Origin: Clostridium sartagoforme AAU1
GTDB lineage: Bacteria > Bacillota > Clostridia > Clostridiales > Clostridiaceae
DNA length: 48,175 bases
Direction of reading: 5' to 3'
Assembly (NCBI RefSeq): GCF_000401215.1
Contig: NZ_ASRV01000213.1
Location: 1 to 48,175 of the forward strand
Shown here: piece by piece, positions 18,514 through 27,878 of the stretch
Numbering within the stretch: position 1 is the first letter of the stretch
Layout of the letters: the number at the start of each line of letters is the position of its first letter
Made by a program: the position numbers and the translations under genes
The notes under the pieces: generated by a model
Databases searched by the model: none
What the model was told of the DNA's origin: nothing
The model's input: only the letters and a program-made list of their open reading frames with translations

Positions 18514-19266
18514 CTAAATTAATAAACATCTACTATCCATTTTTCTTGCCTTATATAGACTTTCTATAATTTCCTCTTCTTTTAAATTTAATTTTCCTAA
18601 TATATATCTCTCCATAATCTTAAATTCTTCATTTGGATATGCACTTAATGACCTTAAATATTCCTTACTATCTTCTTCTAAATTTGATTTAGTAACATAA
18701 AAATTTATTATCTCTTCTATATCTATATTTGTGTCTTTCCTCTTTATTTTCTTTATATATGAATATATATCATGTTCCTTAATGTTATATGTTAAATATT
18801 TTATTGTTCCTATAAAAATTTTATTATCTCTAGATACAATTAAATTATTCTCATCAACTCTACCTAAACAAACTTCATAGTTTTTCATACTTCTCTCAAT
18901 TAAACTTCTATAATTACTTGAGTATAAGTTGTTTAAGGCTTTTTTACCCTTATTTAATAGATATTCACCATTCTTTATTAAATAGAAATCAATTAAATTT
19001 AAGTGACTTTTATTTTCTATTTCTTTAAGATACCTCCCTAGTAAAATTATTTGAGAATTATAATTATTAATTTCTCTCCCAATAGATCCTCCGATTCTAG
19101 GTAATAAATTTTCTTTATAAGAATTAACTTTACTTTGAAATAGAACTATATTTTCAATTTGAGTAAATATACTTTCCCAATTCTTATCTATTGTTTTGCT
19201 TACTTTTTCATTTAATATATAAATCTCTCTTTCTTCTAAATATGATTTTAGTTCAAATTTTCCCAT
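18514..19266 (-). CDS. CotS-family pseudokinase lacking the N-lobe and catalytic residues
   Basis: A 250-residue protein that aligns with the C-lobe of its CotS neighbours: GKKALNNLYSSNYRSLIERSM matches the segment before their catalytic loop, and LSAYPNEEFKIMERYIL matches their FPQ-x-F/Y-W end. Where the paralogues have HHDxxxHN it has LGRVDENN, and where they have IDFDYC it has IGTIKYL. The phosphotransfer residues are therefore gone, and the ATP-binding N-lobe is missing. The reading frame is intact, which suggests a retained structural role rather than decay. Start at the ATG at 19266 (AGAGGTG upstream), 13 bases after cotS3. It is in an operon with cotS3 and cotS2. Confidence 0.8.
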   Translation of the reverse strand: MGKFELKSYLEEREIYILNEKVSKTIDKNWESIFTQIENIVLFQSKVNSYKENLLPRIGGSIGREINNYNSQIILLGRYLKEIENKSHLNLIDFYLIKNGEYLLNKGKKALNNLYSSNYRSLIERSMKNYEVCLGRVDENNLIVSRDNKIFIGTIKYLTYNIKEHDIYSYIKKIKRKDTNIDIEEIINFYVTKSNLEEDSKEYLRSLSAYPNEEFKIMERYILGKLNLKEEEIIESLYKARKMDSRCLLI

Positions 19267-19279
19267 CTTATCACCTCTA

Positions 19280-20272
19280 TCAAAAAAAGCTATCAACAAA
19301 CTTTTCTCTATTATTCCTATCCCTTAGGTATTTATTAAGCTTATTAACTAAAAATTCTTCTCCCCAAGGCTGCTGTTCCCAATAGTATTGAAGTCCAATT
19401 TGCCAAAATCCTTGTGGGAATCTAATAAACCCTTTTATAAGTTCTAGTTCATCATCATATATTGAATGAGTTTTAGAGTAACTATCTAACACCAAGGTGG
19501 CTCTGGCATTACTCCAATTTCCATCTTTCATACTTCTAATTAGTAGTGATGATAAATCATGTATATGGGAATCTAATATGCAATAATCAAAATCTATTAT
19601 ATTTAAATTCCCACTTTTATCTATTAATACATTGTGATTAGCATAATCATGGTGACAAAATCCCCTTTTCATGACTTCTCTATCCATAACTTCTATATAT
19701 TTATTTAATTTTAATTCCTCTATTGATTTCCTTCCCCTTTGTAATTCATCTTCTATAGCCTCTAGATATATTTCATCAAATATAGATCTATATGCTTTTT
19801 GATAAATCCTTTTTTTAAAATCTAATATTTCTTCACATCTTGTTTCAAAAACCTTTATCCATGAATACCAAGCTATTCTTGGCTTCATACTTCTACTAAC
19901 TGTAAACCCCTCACTACATTTATGAAGTTCTCCTAATTTGGCTGCTGCCAACTCTAGTTCATGCAAGTTTTTATAATTACAATTTCTACAATCTATCCAT
20001 TTATTTAAATATGCATAACAATTACCAAGCTTTATATATCCAGAATTATCTTTAGTTTCTATAATTGTGGGGATCTTATTAAATCCACGTTTTTGTAAAT
20101 GATTAATAGCTGAAAATATAAAATAAAAATGAGAAAATTGATATTTAATAACTTTAATACCATAATCCTCATCCTCAGTTCTAATCTTATAGCTATTTTT
20201 GATCTTTTCTATACTTAATATATTTAAAGAATACTTAGATTCAATTTCTTTCTTTATATATGAAATATCCAT
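19280..20272 (-). CDS. CotS-like spore coat protein (kinase fold), copy 3
   Basis: A 330-residue CotS-family protein with intact catalytic loop FCHHDYANHN and metal motif IIDFDYC, and the C-terminal FPQGFWQIGLQYYWEQQPWG signature. It is first in a three-gene operon (this gene, the pseudokinase, the frameshifted copy 2). It is divergent from the second GT4 gene across 153 bases, repeating the arrangement of cotS1 and the first glycosyltransferase. ATG follows AAGGAG at 6 bases. Substrate unknown; a coat or spore-surface role is inferred from family and context. Confidence 0.9.
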   Translation of the reverse strand: MDISYIKKEIESKYSLNILSIEKIKNSYKIRTEDEDYGIKVIKYQFSHFYFIFSAINHLQKRGFNKIPTIIETKDNSGYIKLGNCYAYLNKWIDCRNCNYKNLHELELAAAKLGELHKCSEGFTVSRSMKPRIAWYSWIKVFETRCEEILDFKKRIYQKAYRSIFDEIYLEAIEDELQRGRKSIEELKLNKYIEVMDREVMKRGFCHHDYANHNVLIDKSGNLNIIDFDYCILDSHIHDLSSLLIRSMKDGNWSNARATLVLDSYSKTHSIYDDELELIKGFIRFPQGFWQIGLQYYWEQQPWGEEFLVNKLNKYLRDRNNREKFVDSFF

Positions 20273-20425
20273 AGAATTCTCCTTAAGACTTATTCTATGT
20301 CATTATATGAAAATATATATTTTATTGTGTTTATTATCACAGAATTAAATTATTAATAATATTTTGTTATATAAATAAAAATACCTAATATTTATAATAT
20401 ATAGGATAATTTTAGGAGGATTAGT

Positions 20426-21547
20426 ATGAAAATATCTATAGATGCAAGAGGTATAAACTTATATAATGGTACTGGTATTGGTACTTATACCGAAAACCTT
20501 GTTATTGAACTTCTTAATATAGATAAACAAAATGAATACTCATTATTTTGGACAGGAACTGATTATGAAAGATTTAAAAAAGACAATAGTAAAATAATTT
20601 TCACCTCTAAAAAGCATGGTGGATTTTACGAAAATTATTATTTTCCTAATTTTATAAATAATAATAATATTGATATCCATCATATTCCACAAAACGGAAT
20701 TGGCCTTTGTGATAATTATAAAAATAATTGTATAGTAACTATACATGATCTAATTCCATATATTTTACCAGATACAACTGGCAGGAGATATCTTGAAAGA
20801 TTTTTAAAAAATATGCCTTCTATAATAGATACCGCCAAAGGAATTCTTACTGTTTCTGAATATTCTAAGAAGGATATTTTAAAATTTTTTAATCATATAC
20901 CTGAAGAAAAGGTTTTTGTTACGCCTTTAGCTGCTAATTCAAATTTTAAACCTTTAGATAAAAACTACTGCAAAAATTATATTAAGGAAAAGTTTAATTT
21001 AAATACTCCTTATATATTATACATAGGTGGATTTAGTGTACGTAAAAACGCTAAAGAACTTATCTTAGCTTTTGATAAAATTTTTAAAGACCTTAAAGAG
21101 CCACATACATTGCTTTTAGCTGGATCTCTTAAAGATGAAGGTATGAAACTTGCTCAAATGGTAGAAAATTTACCTAATAAAAATAATATAATTTTTACTG
21201 GATTTATTGAAGACTCTCTTCTTCCGGTTTTATATAACGGAGCTGAAGCTTTTGTATATCCTTCTTTCTACGAAGGTTTTGGGCTTCCACCTTTAGAAGC
21301 TATGAGCTGCATGACTCCAGTCATAACCTCAAATGTTACCTCTATTCCTGAAGTTGCTGGAGATGCTTGTATATTAATAGATCCTTCTAGAAGGCAAGAT
21401 CTAGAAGAATCCTTAGTAAATTTATTGAATAATAACAGTTTAAAAGAAACCTTATCAAAAAAGGGGTATGAAAGAAGTCTTAAATTTTCTTGGAGGGAAA
21501 CAGCAATTAAAACTCTGTCTGCCTATGAGAAAATATATCAACTCTAA
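20426..21547 (+). CDS. GT4 glycosyltransferase, CotSA-like, copy 2
   Basis: A 373-residue GT4 enzyme, a clear paralogue of the one at 16279: it shares IDARGINLYNGTGIGTYTENL, HIPQNGIGL, LTVSEYSKKDI, LYIGGFSVRKN and YEGFGLPPLEAMSCMTPVITSNVTS. No signal peptide; expected to act in the mother-cell cytoplasm. AGGAGG lies 5 bases before the ATG. Its divergent partner is cotS3. Confidence 0.9.
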   Translation: MKISIDARGINLYNGTGIGTYTENLVIELLNIDKQNEYSLFWTGTDYERFKKDNSKIIFTSKKHGGFYENYYFPNFINNNNIDIHHIPQNGIGLCDNYKNNCIVTIHDLIPYILPDTTGRRYLERFLKNMPSIIDTAKGILTVSEYSKKDILKFFNHIPEEKVFVTPLAANSNFKPLDKNYCKNYIKEKFNLNTPYILYIGGFSVRKNAKELILAFDKIFKDLKEPHTLLLAGSLKDEGMKLAQMVENLPNKNNIIFTGFIEDSLLPVLYNGAEAFVYPSFYEGFGLPPLEAMSCMTPVITSNVTSIPEVAGDACILIDPSRRQDLEESLVNLLNNNSLKETLSKKGYERSLKFSWRETAIKTLSAYEKIYQL

Positions 21548-21571
21548 TTATATAAATCGTATATTATATAA

Positions 21572-22657
21572 TTAAAATTTATTATAATTCTTTATTTTAG
21601 GAGCCCTTTCAACTATATTACTTAATATTAAGAAGGGGCTACTTCCTTCCAAAATTTTATTACTTTTATCTTCATACTTTATTCTTAAAGAATATAATGA
21701 ACTAGGTACAAAATTATAATTTAATAACTCTTTAGATAATAACTCCTTATGAGTTGCTGAATAAGCAATAAAACTTTTGATAACTTCTTTATTATCATCA
21801 ACTTTTAAAGCCACTAAATTTTCTCCACCTAAATCATAAAACCTATTTTCACCAATATTAAAGCTTGGAGGATTCTTACACTCCCACTCTCCATTTATTT
21901 CATTTGTATTTATATCTTTATAAAAATCTATAGAAGCTATTCTACAAATATAATTATTGTCATTTATAAAGTTATTATTATATACCTCATTTATAGTATC
22001 TTTGATTTCTGCTTCAGAATACTCTTTACTTTCTAAATCAACTAATTGCGCAGTTATTAAAAGATTTATATTATCTTTATCCTTGCTTGAAAAGATATTT
22101 ATTTCTCCATTGCTTTTATTATATATATCTTTTCCTATACTTATTAACTCACTCCATGTGTTTATATCTTCTACTTTATACCCATAAGTCTTTAAAATAT
22201 CACTTCTTAAAAATAAGCCTATAGGATTAGATGTAAATGGAACTGCATTATAATTTTTATTTATTATAACTTCTTGAAGTCTACTTTCATTAAAATTTTT
22301 ACTGTAGGTTTCAATTATTTCTTTATTTTCTTCTTTAAAATTCAACTTATCCTTAATTTTATTTAATTCTATAAAATCTAAATAAACTATATTGGGTAAA
22401 TCTTTAGAATCTGTATTTGAAATCTTTTCTAAATAATTTCCATCATTTATTTTAACAACTTGCACTTTAACCTTTTTATTGTTTTCTTCAAACTCTTTTG
22501 CAATAGAAGTAAAATATGAATAGTACTTCTCTTCTGACCATATAACTATATTTCCCTTTAACATTCCATTACTTGGTTTGGCAAAAAACATATTAATGGT
22601 TATTATAATAAATATAGCTATTAATAAATATATTATTAATTTCTTTCTTATTTTCAT
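21572..22657 (-). CDS. Membrane-anchored extracellular solute-binding protein, orphan
   Basis: A family 1-type substrate-binding protein, similar in layout to sugar-binding components: an N-terminal hydrophobic segment (about residues 7-25), then GNIVIWSEEKYYSYFTSIAKEFEE, VQVVKINDGNY and an NAVPFTSNPIGLFLRSDIL hinge. Unlike typical Gram-positive binding proteins it has no lipobox Cys after the hydrophobic segment, so it appears to be held by an uncleaved anchor. No permease or ATPase genes are adjacent. Start placed at the ATG at 22657, because the GTG 9 bases upstream is only 2 bases from GAGG. Ligand unknown. Confidence 0.8.
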   Translation of the reverse strand: MKIRKKLIIYLLIAIFIIITINMFFAKPSNGMLKGNIVIWSEEKYYSYFTSIAKEFEENNKKVKVQVVKINDGNYLEKISNTDSKDLPNIVYLDFIELNKIKDKLNFKEENKEIIETYSKNFNESRLQEVIINKNYNAVPFTSNPIGLFLRSDILKTYGYKVEDINTWSELISIGKDIYNKSNGEINIFSSKDKDNINLLITAQLVDLESKEYSEAEIKDTINEVYNNNFINDNNYICRIASIDFYKDINTNEINGEWECKNPPSFNIGENRFYDLGGENLVALKVDDNKEVIKSFIAYSATHKELLSKELLNYNFVPSSLYSLRIKYEDKSNKILEGSSPFLILSNIVERAPKIKNYNKF

Positions 22658-22858
22658 ATCAATCACATCCTCATATATATAATAAAATTATACACTATCA
22701 AATAGCTTTATTGCATAAATTGTAGTAAATATCCAAACTTAACTAAATTATTGTTAAGAATTATATTATTAAATATATATAATATCAAATAATTTTGATT
22801 TTTCTATATTATTATACTATAATATTTAAACATATAGATTATTAGATAGGAGACTATT

Positions 22859-23746
22859 ATGCATATAGATAGTTTAAATTATTTTTTTAAGGTTGCTAAA
22901 TCAAAAAGTATTTCAACAGTAGCTAAAAATACTCATATATCACAATCTGCACTAAGTCAACAAATACTTAAACTAGAAGATAAATTAAATGTAAAATTAT
23001 TAAATAGAAGTAATAAAGGTGTTACTCTAACTCCAGAAGGAGAAATTTTATTTAAATATTGCGAATCTATTCTTAGTTCTTATAATAAAATGCAAGAAGA
23101 ATTATCTAATTCGATTCATAAAAAGACATTTATATCAATTGAAGCTGTTGAATCTATAAGCTTAACTATTTTGCCAGCTTTAGTTTCTAAGCTAAAAAAG
23201 GTATATAATTCATATACTATAAATCTTAATACTATAGATTGTTGTTCTAATTTAAATTTATTAAATAATATTTGTGATGTTTATATATGCTATAGAAAAC
23301 CAGAACGTAATGATAGTATTGTTACAAAACAACTAGGAAATGATGAAATAGTTTTAGTTGCAGATAAAAACTTTCAAATCAATAGTATAAAAAAAGAGCA
23401 ACTTTTTGAATTGCCCTTAATTTTAGCTTCAGATAAAAACTGCTTAAAACGTTTTTTATGTTCAGAATTAAATTGTGATGAAAATGATTTAGATAACTCA
23501 AACATTCTCTATAGAACTAATTCTTATTTTTCTGCACTAAATGGAGTTTTATCAACTAAAGCTGTTACATTTATACCAATGAGTATGTATAACAACTATT
23601 GTTCTACTACTAATATAAAAAGGATTAAAATAGAAGACTTTTCTCTATCAATTCCAATTTATATAAATTATTCTGAAGCCTTTTATAAAACTAATTCTGA
23701 TTTTATAAAATCATTAAAAAATATGTTAAAAGGATACTTAGTTTAA
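22859..23746 (+). CDS. LysR-family transcription regulator
   Basis: A 295-residue regulator. The N-terminal winged helix-turn-helix (1-60) shows LNYFFKVAKSKSISTVAKNTHISQSALSQQI and GVTLTPEGE, the LysR signature. The remainder is a periplasmic-binding-like effector domain. LysR proteins usually regulate a divergent gene, here the solute-binding protein at 21572 across about 200 bases. It also converges on the EET arm. Effector unknown. ATG follows AGGAGA. Confidence 0.93.
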   Translation: MHIDSLNYFFKVAKSKSISTVAKNTHISQSALSQQILKLEDKLNVKLLNRSNKGVTLTPEGEILFKYCESILSSYNKMQEELSNSIHKKTFISIEAVESISLTILPALVSKLKKVYNSYTINLNTIDCCSNLNLLNNICDVYICYRKPERNDSIVTKQLGNDEIVLVADKNFQINSIKKEQLFELPLILASDKNCLKRFLCSELNCDENDLDNSNILYRTNSYFSALNGVLSTKAVTFIPMSMYNNYCSTTNIKRIKIEDFSLSIPIYINYSEAFYKTNSDFIKSLKNMLKGYLV

Positions 23747-23758
23747 GTATCCTTTTAA
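23726..23758. terminator. Two-way terminator between the LysR gene and dmkB
   Basis: A perfect 15-pair stem, TTAAAAGGATACTTA and TAAGTATCCTTTTAA with a three-base loop, covers the end of the LysR gene and the stop of the convergent prenyl synthase. Confidence 0.88.
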
Positions 23759-24720
23759 TATGTTCTTAACAACAACCATTCCGCTATATCTCTTAAAATA
23801 TACTTATATTCATTTTCTGGAAGCCTATCTATTCCTTTAAAACATTTCTTCATATACTTTTCTGCTAATTCCTTAGCGTTTTCTATTCCATTATTTTTCT
23901 TAACTAACTCTATTATTTTACTTACTTCTTCTTCTGTATAAAAATCCTTAGCCAGAATATTATCGAAAGCATTTTTATCTTTTTTGTAAGCATAAATTAA
24001 TGGAAGTGTGTATATACCTTGTTTTAAATCATTTGCTGCAGACTTTTTAATACTTTCATCATTTCCTTCGTAATCTAATATATCATCTATTATTTGAAAA
24101 GCCATACCTAAATTATGCCCTATATTTCTAAGCTCTCTACTAATCTTTGTGTTTGCATTACATTCTGCTGCTCCCAGGTATAATGAAATTGAGAATAATT
24201 CAGCTGTTTTACCTGATATTCTGCTTAAGTAATCTTTAACAGATAAATTCATTGAAAATCTAGAATTTAATTGATTTACTTCACCCATACATATTTTAGA
24301 CATTGCTCTTGAATCAACTTTTATAGCTTGTAATGAAGCATTTGTTGCTAGGATTTTAAAGCATATGCAAAAAAGATAATCACCTATGTAAACGGCATAA
24401 TCCTTTCCATATTTAGATTGAATAGTTTCTTGACCTCTTCTAAGTTTTGAATCATCTATTACATCATCATGTACTAATGTAGCCATATGTAACATTTCAA
24501 TTACTGCAGCTGTTGGAATAGATTTTTCTCGATCATACTCTCCAAACTTTGATCCTATTAAAACAAAAGCTGGTCTCAATAACTTACCACCAGATTCTAT
24601 TAGCTCTATTATTGAATTCTCAATTTTCTTGTCTTTGCATTTAACATTACTTTTCATAAGATTCAATACATCAACAAGTTCTTGCTTTATCTCAGGATAC
24701 TTATTCCAAATTTTGTCCAT
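23755..24720 (-). CDS. Polyprenyl diphosphate synthase, DmkB/HepT-like
   Basis: An all-trans prenyl chain synthase that builds the isoprenoid tail for quinones. It has the first Asp-rich motif LVHDDVIDDS (near residue 83), the Lys/Arg-containing GGKLLRPAF, and the second Asp-rich motif QIIDDILDYEG (near 210). The 321-residue length fits. It lies last in the minus-strand arm with eetB, eetA and ndh2, matching DmkB of the Listeria electron transfer locus, where it makes the demethylmenaquinone tail. Exact chain length cannot be read from sequence. ATG follows GAAGGTGG. Confidence 0.9.
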   Translation of the reverse strand: MDKIWNKYPEIKQELVDVLNLMKSNVKCKDKKIENSIIELIESGGKLLRPAFVLIGSKFGEYDREKSIPTAAVIEMLHMATLVHDDVIDDSKLRRGQETIQSKYGKDYAVYIGDYLFCICFKILATNASLQAIKVDSRAMSKICMGEVNQLNSRFSMNLSVKDYLSRISGKTAELFSISLYLGAAECNANTKISRELRNIGHNLGMAFQIIDDILDYEGNDESIKKSAANDLKQGIYTLPLIYAYKKDKNAFDNILAKDFYTEEEVSKIIELVKKNNGIENAKELAEKYMKKCFKGIDRLPENEYKYILRDIAEWLLLRTY

Positions 24721-24841
24721 TATAATCCACCTTCTTAGTGATAATCTAAATCATAAATTTAGTATTTTCACCTTGTTAATATATATGTTTCAATTAATAA
24801 TTTAAATGATAAATATACTACAAGTATATTTATCTTTTATA

Positions 24842-25354
24842 TTATCTAAACATTGGTAACTTCCTTAAATGTGCTACTACATAGTTTGCAGTTATACCAA
24901 TAAAAATCCCAGTAATAATTCCTACAGTTGATAATATAGGTAAATATAGCATAACTCCTATATTTTTAACTATTAAAGAAGCTATTAATAATTGCCCAAC
25001 ATTATGAAATATTGCTCCTGCCGAGCTTACACCTATGATACTAACCTTATCTTTAAATAAATCTTTTACAATAGTCATTGCACCAAAACTTAAAATTCCA
25101 CCTGTTGCGCTATACATAAAAGATGATAAGTTACCACCGAACATTGTTGATAATGTAAGTCTTAAGAATAATACTAAAAAAGCATCTTTCTTGCTGTCTA
25201 ACGTATATAAAGCAATAACAGTAATTAAATTCGCTAATCCTAATTTAGCACCTGGTGTTACAAATGGGACAGGAATCATTCGCTCAACAATATGTAAAAC
25301 TAAGGCTTGAGCCACTAATAATCCTATATATACTATTTTATTAGTTTTTTTCAT
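24842..25354 (-). CDS. EetB-like / Gx transporter family membrane protein
   Basis: A 170-residue integral membrane protein with about five hydrophobic segments. It matches the family often annotated as Gx transporter or heptaprenyl diphosphate synthase component I: IGLLVAQALVLHIVERMIP, GAKLGLANL, LRLTLSTMFGGNLSSFMYS and a Gly/Ala-rich GVSSAGAIFHNVGQ. It resembles ECF S-components. In the Listeria extracellular electron transfer locus the equivalent is EetB, a membrane protein of unresolved mechanism. It begins 9 bases after eetA and has AAGGAGGAG upstream, so the two are translationally close. The older prenyl synthase name is probably misleading. Confidence 0.87.
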   Translation of the reverse strand: MKKTNKIVYIGLLVAQALVLHIVERMIPVPFVTPGAKLGLANLITVIALYTLDSKKDAFLVLFLRLTLSTMFGGNLSSFMYSATGGILSFGAMTIVKDLFKDKVSIIGVSSAGAIFHNVGQLLIASLIVKNIGVMLYLPILSTVGIITGIFIGITANYVVAHLRKLPMFR

Positions 25355-25363
25355 AGCTCCTCC

Positions 25364-25744
25364 TTAATAAGATAGTATAACATCATCTTCACTCGTTCCT
25401 TTTATTTGTATCATGACTTTATGAGGAAGACATACTAAACTTTGCCCAGGTTTCTCTATATAATCTGGATTCATGCATACCTTATCTGGGCAGTCTGCTT
25501 CTATTATACCTATTTTGTTATCCTTTATCTTTATAATATTTATTCCTTCTTTAGTTTTTATTTCTATAGTTTTTTCACCCTTATTTTCTGATAAAGGTAT
25601 TGTTTTATACAATTTTCCCGAAACTGTTATTTCTGCATATGTATTGTTAAACCCTTTTCCTACTGATGCTCCTAAAATAATTTCTGGTAAAAAGGATAAT
25701 AACATTAATACTGCTATTATAACAAAATCTAGTTTTTTAAACAT
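25364..25744 (-). CDS. EetA-like NusG domain II protein
   Basis: A 126-residue protein with one N-terminal membrane segment (about residues 7-25) followed by an extracytoplasmic NusG domain II. The diagnostic pattern is IIEADCPDKVCMNPDYIEKP then GQSLVCLPHKVMIQI, with three conserved Cys. In Listeria the equivalent EetA is required for extracellular electron transfer, with unknown mechanism. It sits between ndh2 and eetB in the same order as there. ATG preceded by GGAGA at a slightly long distance. Confidence 0.87.
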   Translation of the reverse strand: MFKKLDFVIIAVLMLLSFLPEIILGASVGKGFNNTYAEITVSGKLYKTIPLSENKGEKTIEIKTKEGINIIKIKDNKIGIIEADCPDKVCMNPDYIEKPGQSLVCLPHKVMIQIKGTSEDDVILSY

Positions 25745-25801
25745 AAAATTATCATCTCCATTATAAATAATTGGATGAATTCACAATTTATATATACATA
25801 T

Positions 25802-25836
25802 ATATATAAGGTAGAGCAAAAACCCTACCTTATATA
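25802..25836 (-). terminator. Weak hairpin after ndh2
   Basis: TATATAAGGTAG pairs with CTACCTTATATA around a ten-base loop. There is no clean T-run after the stem on the minus strand, so it may attenuate rather than end transcription into eetA. Confidence 0.5.
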
Positions 25837-25875
25837 ATTATTATGCAATATGGAAATTATATCCTACCTTAATTT

Positions 25876-27765
25876 CTATACATTTTTATAAGTTGGTTGC
25901 TTCTTTCCGTGCCAGAAATTATCCGCAAGCCTAGTAATCCATGGCATTATATAATAATCTAATCCAAATACTCTACCTGCACCACCCATTAATGCAATTG
26001 AGCCAAAGAAATACCAAAGTATATCCCAACCAGCCATAGCACATAAAATAAAGTTTACTACCATACCTGCTGAAACAGCACTAAATATAAATGTAAATAA
26101 TCCTGCTATTAAACATAATCCCATTCCTATTTCCATTAATACAACAATTCTTTGGAACCATACAGCTACTTCTGGATTTGGCATCATTATTTGCATTATT
26201 GATGCATACCAGCCTGGAATTTCCTTAATAATTGGAGTAGCCCATTCTGTTGCTGCTTCTGCATTTGAAGCTCCTGTTGCTGCTGATGCACCTGATGTTG
26301 CATCTTGTAACCAAGTAAATGGCATCTTAACGTTACCTGCTTTAGTCCAACTATCAGCACCAATAGTTATTGCCTTAAAGAAATCGCTTATGCTATCAGC
26401 TTTCCACATAGCATCCCATGTGCCTTCACCTAATAGCTTCTTTATTCCTTCTATTAACCATAAGCATCCGATATATAATCTTAAAGGTACTAACCATAAT
26501 CTATTTGCTTTAGATGATACATGACCTCTCATTACAGATCTTCTATCTTCCATTGTAAAGAATTCATGTTGTAAATAATTATATACAGCGTTAATATTAT
26601 TTACTCCCCATAGGTAATACATATTAACAAAATGTTTCATTATCATTGCAAAGAATCCTGATAATTTCATTCCCATTAAGTTAGCAACGCAATATCTTCC
26701 ACCAATTGAAACCATAAATCCATGGTACTTACCTTGGAATTTTTCCATTTCTTTATTTTCTATTGAAGCAATTATATTTTTAACTGCTGTATTAGCTGTT
26801 TGTTCTGCTGCTTCAACTATTTGTGGAGTACCCTTACCAGCTTCTTCTTCAAAATAAGCCATATCTCCAACAACAAATACGTCTTTCTTCCCTACAGCTT
26901 GCATATATTCATTAGTTTGTAATCTTCCTGCTCTAGCTGTTTCTAGTCCATATTCCTTAGCATCTTGGTTTGCTTGTATTCCACAAGTCCATATTAATGT
27001 TTTTGTCTTTATTTCTTTTCCACTCTTAAGTACTATTTTATCAGCAGCTACTTCTGTAATAGGAGAATTCTTTAATATCTCCATTCCATGCTTAGCCATA
27101 TATCTTTCTGCTTTATCAGCTTGCTTTCTATCTAACATATTTAAGATAGTTCCCATAGCTTCAACAACTTTTAAAGTAACTTCACTTTCATCAACATTAT
27201 GTTCTTTTGATAATTTAGTTTTCCACTCTAAAAGTTCTCCTGCCATTTCTATGCCAGTAAAACCTGATCCAGCTACTATAAAAGTAAGCATTTCCTTTCT
27301 TTTAGCTGCATCTCTTTCTAAGCTTGCTTTAGCAAACATATCTTGTATATGCTTTCTTATTTTTAAAGCATCTTCAAATGACCATAAAGTAAATCCATTT
27401 TCTTTTACTCCTGGTACTCCAAAAAATGCTGGTTCACTACCAGTTCCAATTACTAAGTAGTCATATGAATATTCTCCACATTTAGTCTTTACTACCTTTT
27501 TATCTGTATCTACATTTTCTATAAGATCTGTAACTAAATTAACTTTTGATTTTCCAAAAATTTTAGATAGTTCAACTTGTACAGATTCAGGATGAACTCT
27601 CCCCCCAGCAACTTCATGTAATTCGGTCATTAAAGTATGGAATGGATTTTTATCTATTAATGTAATTTCCACATCGTTATTTTTCTTATATTTCTTTGCT
27701 AATTTCTTAGCAGCATGAACACCACCGTATCCAGCACCAAGAACAAGTATCTTATTTTTTGACAT
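25876..27765 (-). CDS. ndh2: Type II NADH dehydrogenase with C-terminal membrane domain
   Basis: A 629-residue flavoprotein that would oxidise NADH and reduce a membrane quinone without proton pumping. The first Rossmann motif for FAD is VLGAGYGGVHAAKKL (about 6-20), the NAD motif is FIVAGSGFTGIEMAGEL (about 164-180), and the FAD pyrophosphate motif is DVFVVGDMAYFE. After about residue 430 comes an added DoxX-like membrane part with several hydrophobic segments and a Gly/Ala/Ser-rich insert near SGASAATGASNAEAA. Long Ndh2 proteins with this tail are the form found in the Listeria electron transfer locus. First gene of the minus-strand arm; GAAGGGAAGGG lies before the ATG. A Rex-like site is about 96 bases upstream. 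Confidence 0.94.
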   Translation of the reverse strand: MSKNKILVLGAGYGGVHAAKKLAKKYKKNNDVEITLIDKNPFHTLMTELHEVAGGRVHPESVQVELSKIFGKSKVNLVTDLIENVDTDKKVVKTKCGEYSYDYLVIGTGSEPAFFGVPGVKENGFTLWSFEDALKIRKHIQDMFAKASLERDAAKRKEMLTFIVAGSGFTGIEMAGELLEWKTKLSKEHNVDESEVTLKVVEAMGTILNMLDRKQADKAERYMAKHGMEILKNSPITEVAADKIVLKSGKEIKTKTLIWTCGIQANQDAKEYGLETARAGRLQTNEYMQAVGKKDVFVVGDMAYFEEEAGKGTPQIVEAAEQTANTAVKNIIASIENKEMEKFQGKYHGFMVSIGGRYCVANLMGMKLSGFFAMIMKHFVNMYYLWGVNNINAVYNYLQHEFFTMEDRRSVMRGHVSSKANRLWLVPLRLYIGCLWLIEGIKKLLGEGTWDAMWKADSISDFFKAITIGADSWTKAGNVKMPFTWLQDATSGASAATGASNAEAATEWATPIIKEIPGWYASIMQIMMPNPEVAVWFQRIVVLMEIGMGLCLIAGLFTFIFSAVSAGMVVNFILCAMAGWDILWYFFGSIALMGGAGRVFGLDYYIMPWITRLADNFWHGKKQPTYKNV

Positions 27766-27860
27766 GTTACACCCTTCCCTTCATTATAAATAATTCTAAA
27801 ATAGCATATTTAATTCTATACACTATTTTAATATATGTCTATATACATCGCATTATTTTT

Positions 27861-27878
27861 TTGTGGCTTTTTTAACAA
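27861..27878. promoter_or_regulatory. Possible Rex operator
   Basis: TTGTGGCTTTTTTAACAA matches the clostridial Rex consensus TTGTTAANNNNTTAACAA at 11 of 14 fixed positions, with one half perfect. Rex senses the NADH/NAD ratio. The site lies in the 317-base divergent region between ndh2 (start 27765) and the pplA-like gene (start 28083). The rest of that region is A/T-rich with a TATAAT at 28019-28024 suited to pplA but no good -35 hexamer. Match found by eye only. Confidence 0.4.
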
